Part shown: piece by piece, positions 40,801-49,746 of the stretch | Layout of the letters: each line of letters starts with the position of its first letter | Position numbering within the stretch: position 1 is the first letter of the stretch | Source: Daphnia pulex | Taxonomy: Eukaryota; Arthropoda; Branchiopoda; Diplostraca; Daphniidae | NCBI RefSeq assembly: GCF_021134715.1 | Contig: NC_060020.1 | Location: 5,890,001 to 5,954,000, forward strand | Reading direction: 5' to 3' | DNA: 64,000 nucleotides | Translations under genes and position numbers: made by a program | Notes under the pieces: generated by a model | Seen by the model: only the letters and a program-made list of their open reading frames with translations | Database searches by the model: none | Told to the model about the DNA's origin: nothing

Positions 40801-41433
40801 CTAGCTCAATTTAAAAAAATACCTATACGAAGTTATACCTTTCCAAGTGGAGGATGCACGTCAAAAAAGAATGTCCGGTTGATGTAAAAATTTGCATATT
40901 TCCCAAAATGTGCTTCATCCCAACTGTAATTTTAAAATGCTATCTGGTGATTAATAATCGATGCCAATGTCATCAAATTCAATTTAATGGCATTACCAGA
41001 CGTGATCTGGCTGGTCGAGTTTATAAAATCTGGTAGCAACCGTGGCTATCATCAACAGGGCAAACACTCTCCACCAAATCTTATTGCTGCTGCCATCCCT
41101 TAAAGGTAAAAAATGATTAAATTCATCTCCTCTTTTCAAGGTTATGCGCTCTGCCCCCTTGTGATGAAATGTATCAAGACCGAGACCCATCAATCATCTA
41201 TCCATCAGCTGGAAGAAAATCACGGCAACTTGACTTTGGAATAATAAGGTGGGGTGGATTGCAATTGGATAGGGGAAATAATAGGTTTTTCAAGGTTAAG
41301 GGATTTTAGAAAATATGTGATAGGTCGCTCACCTAAACTGATCCAGAAGCGGAAGACACAAAGATTCGTGGTTCTTCATTTGCTTGGATTTTACGGGATT
41401 TTCGGGATTTTTTAGACGGCAATCAGTGGACAT
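37815..41433 (-). CDS. POMT2: Protein O-mannosyltransferase 2, tandem copy C
   Basis: Sixteen exons (minus strand): 41433-41333, 41098-40997, 40923-40839, 40778-40674, 40568-40460, 40383-40275, 40197-40038, 39963-39774, 39671-39346, 39170-39019, 38941-38853, 38789-38641, 38575-38419, 38337-38197, 38100-37989, 37914-37815. They join in frame to 728 residues. The intron positions and most exon lengths equal those of copy A. The catalytic D70-E71 is present in CWDEAHFG, where Thr of the family motif is Ala. [10 protein letters not shown], the MIR block ([17 protein letters not shown]) and the [13 protein letters not shown] membrane segment are intact, and the protein ends TWEF like copy A. No frameshift or stop was found. 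Separate function from copy A cannot be told from sequence. Confidence 0.93.
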
Positions 41434-42456
41434 CGCTATAATTGAATTCATCCACATGAGTTATTGAATTACACATTTATGATTTAGTTTAATCTAACAA
41501 TATTTAATAAAGAAAAACATATTTCACAACATTATGAACAACCTAATGAAATCAATAATAAAAACAAACTGATCTAATAAAGACAGTACTTATCTAGGCC
41601 TACTGATACAAATACTCAAATGAATCGAAATGAACGATTTTATATATTTCCAGCAGCTAATAGGAATATAATAATATAGCCTACAAATGTATTTTGATGA
41701 CTTACCTTTAGAAATGCAGTCTCTTTTATTACTTGAGAAACTCAGATGGAATACTGCACATTGCTTGGTAACACTAGTATGGGAGTCTCTCAAATGCGGT
41801 TTGAAATGTTGAGTTATGTACATCCAAAATCTAGGGAATAAAAAGTATCTCATTCCGAGAGGAAAGAGGGCGGTACTAAGGGACTAGAAATGGGTGGGCT
41901 TAAACAAGGAAAAAAGCAAGAAAATGGGGTATGAGTAAAACTACATGCCTTCATGATGAAAGAAAGAACTCTTATATATAAGGCTCTGTAGAAAATTGTG
42001 TTACCATGTTGTGACTTATTTCAGGAAGTGCAATAGCTCTTTTTTCGCACGTGGAAGTCTCCATACCGTGTTAAATTTGATCGTTTTACAGTGAATGTTG
42101 ACAAGCTCCCAAAAGTGGGTGCTCTCTCATTTTCTTGCATTTATAGACATTCAATTCAGAATTGGGGACCAACACATTGGAATTCATGGTTGGATTTTCG
42201 TATTTCCATAACAAACGAAATTTGCAGGAGTTTTTTAAAATAAGAACATACCGAAGAAGGCGAAGAGATAACTAGGAGGGGCCACGTTTGCGAATAACCT
42301 GGAACAACAGCTACGTAAGGGAAATGTACTGTAAGGTCTAGCGCAAGTTAAATAAAAGAAAAGTGTAAATGGAGCGGGAAAATTTTAAATAAATTTTACA
42401 GCATGCGACGAATTAAACGCAAATAAAGTTTTCTTGTAAGTTTGCAAAAAAGGGAG
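41434..42456. other. Upstream region of POMT2 copy C
   Basis: About 1 kb of AT-rich DNA between copy C and the tRNA cluster. It should hold copy C's promoter. No gene or repeat recognised. Confidence 0.4.
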
Positions 42457-42528
42457 TGCGTTAGCCGGGAGTCGAACCCGGGTCTATTGCTTGGAAGGCA
42501 ACAATGCTAACCGTTATACCACTAACGC
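42457..42528 (-). tRNA. tRNA-Gly (anticodon UCC), copy 1
   Basis: On the minus strand the 72-nt sequence folds as a tRNA. The acceptor stem is GCGTTAG/CTAACGC with discriminator A. The anticodon stem-loop GTTGC-CTTCCAA-GCAAT gives anticodon TCC, and the T arm is CGGGTTCGACTCCCG. The internal A box (TGGTATAACGG) and B box (GGTTCGACTCC) are intact, and a T6 run follows on the minus strand as the Pol III terminator. Confidence 0.97.
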
Positions 42529-42652
42529 TTGAAAATTGGAGCTTTTTTTCCCTATATACCCAAGTATTTCACCCCGGCGTTTTACCAGGAATGACAAACG
42601 AATTTAGCGCAAATAAAGATTTCTTGGAAATTTGTAAAAAAAAAAAAGGGAG

Positions 42653-42724
42653 TGCGTTAGCCGGGAGTCGAACCCGGGTCTATTGCTTGGAAGGCAACAA
42701 TGCTAACCGTTATACCACTAACGC
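42653..42724 (-). tRNA. tRNA-Gly (anticodon UCC), copy 2
   Basis: Identical in its 72 nt to the copy at 42457-42528, with the same downstream CTCCC and a long T-run terminator on the minus strand. Flanking DNA (GCGCAAATAAAGATTTCTTGG) also resembles that of copy 1, so the two arose by tandem duplication of a unit of about 196 bp. Confidence 0.97.
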
Positions 42725-43301
42725 TTGAAAATGATAACTTTAATTTCTAATATATCAAACTTGTTTAACACGGCGTCTTTACCAGGGAGGACTCCTTTAA
42801 AAGCAGCGAATTAGATGATGTGAATTTGTCCGTAACGCTCTCAAGAAACAGGAAGATTATTTATTAAATAATATTTTAAAAAATTTAAAAGAAAATTAAT
42901 TGGTTCAGGAATTGTAGATGAATTATTACTTCTTCCGTAAACACTGTCCAACTGGTACCCTAGTAACAATGTTGTCTTTAACAGTGTATGCAGTATGCTT
43001 ATGACTACAATATAATATTGGATCAAATTGACAAAATTTTTTCCTGTTTTAGTATTTCATCTTTGCTGAGTAACTTAACTACCATTCAACGTACGGAGAG
43101 GCTACATTAAAGTTTAATAGCGTAATTTCTATGATTTCGATGATGCTAAGTCGTGTTCAAAGAGAAGCAAGCTCTAACAGCTATAATCGCTAGGGAAAAC
43201 TAAACCAATGAAAAATGAAACCTTAGCGAGAAAATATTTATCAATTACACATCCTGTTATGAAAAAGTGAAAAATCAAAGTTCAAGTGAATAAAAAGGGA
43301 G

Positions 43302-43373
43302 TGCGTTAGCCGGGAGTCGAACCCGGGTCTATTGCTTGGAAGGCAACAATGCTAACCGTTATACCACTAACGC
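43302..43373 (-). tRNA. tRNA-Gly (anticodon UCC), copy 3
   Basis: Identical in its 72 nt to the two copies upstream in the window, with CTCCC and a T5 terminator. Flanking DNA beyond the terminator is different, so this copy is older or arose by another route and is kept identical by selection or gene conversion. Confidence 0.97.
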
Positions 43374-44111
43374 TTGATATAAATGCGAATTTGAAAGTTA
43401 TAATGCTTCATCGACAAAAAAAGTTTTCTCACTAAACATTCCGTCCTGTTTCGTAAGAATCATCAACCAAGTAACATTTCTAATACATTAATTTGCTTAT
43501 TAGCGGCAATTTCTCACTTTTATTTACTAAACACAGTAAATCTAAAAAAATTATAGCCCTGGCTGCCTGGCATTCACTGAAAGCTGACTGAAAGAACAGT
43601 TGGTTCGAATTGTTCTACTACCGCAATAAACGGGGGCTAACTAATGCTTACTGCTGCTCCAAAGTCATCGACCAAGACCGATTTTGCTAGAAAGTGGATT
43701 GAGAAACTTATAAACGTTAAGAACCAACATTAATGTAATACTTATTGACAAGTCACCCCGAATTGATTAATCAATCAATAATTAAATTTGGCAAAGTATA
43801 AGTTACAGTGGACCTTGCTCATTTTGAGGAAGATATTCATACGTATATCACCACGTACTGCCAGGTGTCTGCAAGGGACGATTTAATCAGATTTGCTATC
43901 CACGGCTACTATGCTTGGCGATACCCTTGCGTGCTAAACTTGTTTGAAAATATGAAAAGCCTCCTTGATTGAGCATGAAGTGATTCATGAGCTGTTATCT
44001 CTATTCTCTATTTGTCTCTGGATCTGTGTTAGTAATTAATTCGTCCATCTTTGGGATATCACGGACACTACATTTAAATTACCGTTAGGTGGCGTATTTT
44101 CTTGGTTTTGA
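43374..44111. other. Spacer between tRNA cluster and hairpin element
   Basis: About 740 bp with no gene recognised. A CTCF-like motif, CCGTTAGGTGGCG, sits at 44082-44094 just before the hairpin element. Confidence 0.4.
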
Positions 44112-44400
44112 CAACGAATCATGGCCTACTATAGTCACGGCCCATCATCGTACGCTTCTGTGTGGGACCAATTTTGGGTTCCCTGCCCCTTTCCTGTTGC
44201 CATAGTACATAGCCAGAGGGTCGTAAGTATCGGTTTTTGTTCCACGTTTCCGCAGATTCTGTGTCTGGCTTGCATAGTGCGATACTTACGACCCTCTGGC
44301 TATGTACTATGGCAACAGGAAAGGGGCAGGGAACCCAAAATTGGTCCCACACAGAAGCGTACGATGATGGGCCGTGACTATAGTAGGCCATGCAACGAAT
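44112..44400. mobile_element. 273-bp hairpin MITE-like element with perfect 113-bp inverted arms and 8-bp target duplication
   Basis: The left arm 44120-44232 and right arm 44280-44392 are exact reverse complements over all 113 bases, separated by a 47-bp loop (44233-44279). The element begins CATGGCC and ends GGCCATG. The octamer CAACGAAT flanks it directly on both sides (44112-44119 and 44393-44400), a target-site duplication. An 8-bp duplication is typical of hAT-superfamily elements, though Merlin-like and P-like elements also make 8-9 bp. There is no transposase, so it is a non-autonomous (foldback or MITE) copy. Both arms contain an ATG-started frame only because they are inverted copies of one another. 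Absence of any mismatch implies a very recent insertion. Confidence 0.9.
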
Positions 44401-44783
44401 CCAATTCAATAGTTGCTAACTGCTGAGAATTCGGCGCCGTTCATCATCGAAAAAACCGCCGGTAAGTTGATCACACGATTTTCTGCAATAGAAAATCGCT
44501 CATAAACGTTCTCTCATGAACGGTTTGTTTATTGCTTAAGTAAGTAGCTCGCAATAAGACTAACATATTAAGTCGTAAACACCTATTCTTTGAATTGAAG
44601 AAATCTCGCCTTTGTGACGTGGACGGTATGACGGTATGTTAGACTCGTGACAATCTCATAAATTTTTCTGGGGCTTTTTTAAAGACTTTGGTGTAAAATG
44701 ACTGCTTTAGTTTATTTTCTCTTTGTTTAAAATTCACATTATTTAATATTTCTGTAAAATTTTATAGTTAAGATTTAAATCCA
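44401..44783 (+). promoter_or_regulatory. Promoter, non-coding first exon and first intron of GANAB
   Basis: A consensus donor CCGCCG|GTAAGT ends a leader exon at 44461. An acceptor (AAATCCAG) ends at about 44783, nine bases before the GANAB ATG. The transcription start must lie between the hairpin element (ends 44392) and 44461, so the core promoter is next to or within reach of that element. Confidence 0.5.
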
Positions 44784-44791
44784 GGTCCTCA

Positions 44792-47700
44792 ATGGATCAT
44801 TCCTGGCTTTTATTCACCCTCGTCATATGTGGGGTGACCATTCAATCCTGCATAGCAGTTGATCGTGGTAATTTTAAAACATGTGATCAGAATGCATTTT
44901 GCAAGTAAGTTTGAATTTCTTGTTAATGTTATCTCAATACTAATTTAATGCTGTTTTTCAAGACGTCAGAGAGCAACACAGCTTGGAAATTCACCTTGGG
45001 AAATTTTGTTGGATAGCTTAAATTCCACCATAAATAGCCTCCAAGTGCAAGTCATCAGCTCTCGCAGTCAAGCAAGACTTCAACTGCAGCTTATAGCGTT
45101 GGCTGATTCAACTCTTCATTTACAGCTTGATGAAATCAATCCTATCAAGTTACGTTATAGGTCACAGGAATCCCTTTCTGGAAGTCCACAACTTTCAAGG
45201 TACCCCTTCCGATTAAAAACAATATGGTCTGTTTACTTACATTTGCCTTTCTTAATTTCATAGTTTGAAAATCCTGGAGCAATCTAGCGATTCAATATCC
45301 CTTTCATTTGGCGGCACTGGCAAAGCTATCCTGCTTGTCAAGCCATTTCGTCTTGATGTCTATGATGGAGACCAACTAGTCATCTCTGTGAATGCAAGGG
45401 GCTTACTAAACTTTGAACATCAACGTGTCCGCAAATCCAAGTAATCATTCAATTTGTGACATAATTATCTGCACATCCGCTCTTGAGTAGGAAGTTCGCG
45501 GGGATTAATCATTTAGTTATTTTTTCTTATGGTAATCTTCTCACTTTCCATCAACCACAACTTTGTTAACAAGTTCAGGGAAAGCTGTAAAAAAAAATTA
45601 TGATCTTGAACTATTTACAAGTAGTTTATCATATTGATTAAGATAATTTAGCATATCTTTCGTTAGCGTGTGAAAGACAATCTGTAAATAGGCACGGATT
45701 TAGTTTAACGACTGTGATTGGTCAGGTTGTGGGAAGCCATGACCTCAGTTGCCCAAACTGTAGGATCTGTTGGCTCATCCTTACCTGGAAAAGCATATTC
45801 GTGGGTGCTACAATGGCTGCCTTGGTCCAGGTAAATCTATCAACCTACGATCCTCCCCCTCTGTAATTAAGCGTTTATTCTGCATATTATGGCTTAACAA
45901 TGAAAGACTTCCGGTTGGTCTCCACCTATATGTTACATAACCTTGTATCGCTAGGATATTGCGTACTAGCCTCCCACTTAATCCTTTAGATTTGGACCAA
46001 GGCAGTTGCCATTTAGTTTGTGCGTTTTTTTTTTCTTTTTTTTTTTTAGTCCGTCAGCAAATAAAGATGCAGTTGCTATTCAGAGTGCTACATTATGCTT
46101 AGAAGAATTGCATTTTATAGGGTAAACTCATCTTTCTCCTTTCACAGTGAAGCAGCTGCAACTGAGGCAAACCCTTCTGATCCTGTTGAAGGATTAGAAC
46201 AGGAAGAAGGCGAAGTAAAGAACCCCGAAGAAAAGCCCCAGGAAGAAGAGGAGCCCGGCCTGTGGGAAGAAACGTTCAAATCTCACGTCGATTCCAAGCC
46301 TTACGGTCCCACTTCAGTTGGCGTAGACATCTCTTTCCCCGGCTCTAGGCATGTGTATGGTATTCCTGAACATGCAGATACCTTTGCCTTAAAGCAGACC
46401 AAGTATAAATTTGTTTGTGATTTCAAGTCAATGGAAGAAAATAACATTTTTATCTTGTAGAAATGGTGATCCGTACCGTCTTTACAACACCGACGTTTTT
46501 GAGTACGAACTCTACAACCCCATGGCTTTGTATGGAGCTGTACCTTTTATGATTGCCAAAAGGTACTTTAATAAAATTTGGCCATTAAAATACTTGCGTT
46601 TTACAACGTGTTTCTGGTTTGTGTGCTTCAGGCAACAGGGTGCCGTTGGAGTGTTTTGGAACAACGCAGCTGAAACTTATGTCGATATTGAAGAGTCGTC
46701 TTCTGGAAGTGTGGTGTCCTCTCTCATGAATCTTGTATCAGGTGGAGGCAATGAGCCTCACCAGCAGACACATTGGTTCTCAGAAAGTGGAATTATTGAT
46801 CTCTACATTATGACGGGGCCTACACCGAAGGATGTGGTTCGCCAGTATGGTAGCTTGACGGGTACAACTCCCCTTCCTCAGCGATTTGCACTTGGCTATC
46901 ACCAGTGCCGTTGGAACTACAACGACCAAGAAGATGTTCACAATGTCGATAAAGGCTTCGATCTCCACGATATACCTTATGATGTTTTGTGGCTTGATAT
47001 CGAGCACACAGATGGCAAAAAGTAAGTTATTTTAATGACGAAATCAGTTATATTATTTTGTGATGTAAAAATTCTCAAACTAAGTCAATTACTTGCGATA
47101 TTAATTTTGGCTTTTATTTTAAGGTATTTTACGTGGGACCCGATAAAGTTTCCTGACCCATTAGAAATGGCACAGAACTTGACCGCAAAGGGTAGAAAGT
47201 TGGTGACTATTGTCGACCCACACATGAAACGCGATTCGTCCTTCTTTTTCCACGAGCATTGCGAACAGAATGATTTCTATGTCAAAGATAAAGATGGGAA
47301 AATTTATGAAGGTTGGTGTTGGCCAGGCTCTGCCAGTTATCCCGACTTTTTTAACCCTAACGTTAGAGATTACTGGGCCTCTCGGTTCGCGTTGGATAAA
47401 TATGAAGGTACTAAAATTACTCCAATATTGTCATCGATTTTCAATAATTCAGATTCTTCTCAGGTACGTCCTTGGACGTATACACGTGGAACGATATGAA
47501 TGAGCCATCGGTTTTTAACGGGCCGGAAGTCACTATGCCTAAAGATTGTTTGCACTACGGTGGATATGAGCACCGTGATGTTCACAATATGTACGGCATG
47601 ATGGTGGTATGTTTCAAATTCCAAACTTGTCTTCTTCTCATACTGAGGCATATTAATCTGTATGAATTTTAGGTGGAGGGTACTATCCGTGGCCAGTTGA

Positions 47701-49036
47701 TGCGTTCTGACTATAAATTACGTCCGTTTGTACTTTCGCGCTCCTTTTTTGCCGGAAGTCAGCGATTTGGAGCTGTTTGGACTGGTGATAACATTGCCGA
47801 CTGGGAACATTTAGCCATAGCCGTTCCTATGCTTCTCAGCCTTTCTGTCTCTGGTATTCCGTTTTGTGGAGCGGATGTTGGAGGTTTCTTCAATAATCCC
47901 AATTCGGAGCTATTGACAAGATGGTACCAAGCTGGTGCGTTCCAGCCATTCTTTCGTGGACATGCTCACCTTCATACAAAACGTCGCGAACCTTGGCTAT
48001 TTGATGAGCAGACTAACAAACTTATTAAATCAAGCATCAAGCAACGCTATACCTACTTACCTCTTTGGTATACATTGTTTTACGAGCACGAAAAGACTGC
48101 CACTCCCCCCATGCGCCCACTCTGGATGGAATATCCGCAAGACGTAGAGACATTCTCTATGGATAATCAATTTTTGTTAGGTAAAACATTTTTTATTTTT
48201 CTCTTTGAATTTATGCATGGGAGTAATTATTTTACTTTCGTTTTAGGTGACTCGATTTTGGTGCATCCAGTTGTTCGATCAGGAGAAACGGAAGTCAGTG
48301 TTTACTTCCCTGGAGATAATACCCTCTGGTATGAAATCGAGACCTACAAAGTTTATCAAGGCTCTGGGTACCAGACGATTCCAGTGGCAATCAATAAGGT
48401 ATTAATTATACCTCATCAGATTTTTTACTTTTCAGTGGGTCATGTGGCCATGTGTTTTGTTAGATTCCTGTATTCCAACGAGGAGGTACTATTGTTCCGA
48501 AGAAGGAACGTGCTAGACGAGCATCATCTTTAATGGCCAAAGATCCTTATACATTAATTGTGACTTTGGACAAGCAGGTAAATTCAATTCAATATTTGCG
48601 GAACGAAATAATTTAATTTAGTTTTTGTAATGATTCAAACGTCATGGAATACAGGGCAAAGCTCAAGGTCGCCTTTACGTAGATGATGGCCAATCTTTGG
48701 ATTATCAAAAAGGAAGTTACCTAATCCTGGAATTAAGCATGGAAAATCACGTACTTTCATCGAAGTAACTAAACATTTATTTCACAACTAGCAGTTTCAC
48801 AAGACAAAATAATAACACTGTTTTATTTTTACAGAATTTCAAATCAAGGAGCTTTTGAAACCCCAGAGTTGATTGAAAAAATCGTCATTGCGGGATTAAA
48901 CCGGTCACCGTCCAGTATAGAAGATAACACAGGTCGAGCTGTCGAATATCGTTATGATACGACTAGCCAGGTATTGGTTCTGAGGAAACCGAATTTATCG
49001 GTTTCCAAAGAATGGGATGTCAGTCTCAAAATGTAG
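44792..49036 (+). CDS. GANAB: Glucosidase II alpha subunit (neutral alpha-glucosidase AB)
   Basis: Constitutive exons: 44792-44904, 44963-45199, 45264-45440, 46148-46402, 46461-46562, 46632-47021, 47124-47407, 47464-47606, 47673-48180, 48247-48398, 48464-48577, 48655-48764, 48835-49036; 928 residues. Optional exons 45726-45830 and 46050-46121 add 35 and 24 residues without changing frame. A signal peptide covers about residues 1-22. The GH31 catalytic nucleophile lies in WNDMNEPS (D530) and the acid/base in AVWTGDN (D606). [25 protein letters not shown] and [10 protein letters not shown] are typical of GANAB. The enzyme trims the two inner glucoses from N-glycans in the ER lumen, setting up calnexin binding and release; a beta subunit retains it there. 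Human GANAB is about 944 residues, so the gene looks complete. Confidence 0.95.
45726..45830 (+). other. Probable cassette exon of GANAB (35 codons)
   Basis: Flanked by the acceptor TTGGTCAG and the donor CCAG|GTAAAT. It is 105 nt long and in phase 2 at both ends, so it can be included or skipped. It encodes a tryptophan-rich stretch ending VLQWLPWSR. From memory, human GANAB has an alternative short insert at the same place, between the FEHQR segment and the acidic linker. Confidence 0.6.
46050..46121 (+). other. Possible second cassette exon of GANAB (24 codons)
   Basis: A strong pyrimidine tract ending TTTTTTTAG precedes it and ATAGG|GTAAAC follows. It is 72 nt long, phase 2 at both ends, with no stop in frame. 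Unlike the exon at 45726 it has no counterpart that I recall, so it may be a chance exon-like segment. Confidence 0.35.
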
Positions 49037-49746
49037 AATGTCTGCATCGAATTATTTGTTCGTCGACGCTCTTCATTCACTGGGCAAGGGGTGTTCAAGT
49101 AAGAAACAAGAGAAGCTTATTACCTAATCTCTACAGACGATTTGTGCAAACTTTGCTTCTTACCGTTCGATGAAATGAAGTTTCAGAAATACATTTGATT
49201 TGTCAAATTTACCGTCATCGAAAGATTTTTGCATTAAAAGCATTCCGAATTTGATTGCGGTCACTTCGGTGCCGCACAAAAAAGGGAGGAAATGACCTGC
49301 TTTTGGGGAGAGAAGAAGACCAAAAAGCCCGGGGGCCGTTTTCGTCTACTCGAATACCTGTCTTTTATTCTCTCTCTGTTGCCCGTGACTTTCAGTCTGC
49401 TTCACTGCGTAGCTTTTTCAAGACCGTTCTGTACAGTGCCGGTATATTTCATTTGCTAGTGATTTTGTGTGTTCAGTTCGGTTGATCGAGGTATTTCTTA
49501 ACAGGGGCCATGCTGGCAGAACGGGATATGATTCATTCTCTTTTAAATCGATTGTAATTCACCATGATGCTGGTAAGTCAGAAATTTGTTTAGATACTGT
49601 AAAAGATGTGAAACTAAGTTCGAATTGTTGCTGTTGTCTGCATGATTTATGTAAATTTTAATCTGTTATCTTATTCAATTCTATCTTCTAAAAACCCCAC
49701 CTCAAATGATGAAAAGAACCGTGCATTTCGCTTGGCTTCCTCGATC
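49037..49746 (+). promoter_or_regulatory. GANAB 3' end and TTL-like gene promoter/leader
   Basis: ATTAAA at about 49233 may be the GANAB poly(A) signal. Downstream is a CT-rich segment and a donor, ATGATGCTG|GTAAGT, at 49572. It could end a leader exon, or a three-codon coding exon (49564-49572) that joins at AG|AACCGT (49717) to give an N terminus 13 residues longer for the next gene. Confidence 0.4.

Noticed and set aside
44121-44426. Plus-strand 101-codon frame and its minus-strand twin at 44119-44409
   Set aside because: Both are products of the 113-bp inverted arms; identical first 37 residues arise from the palindrome, not from a gene.
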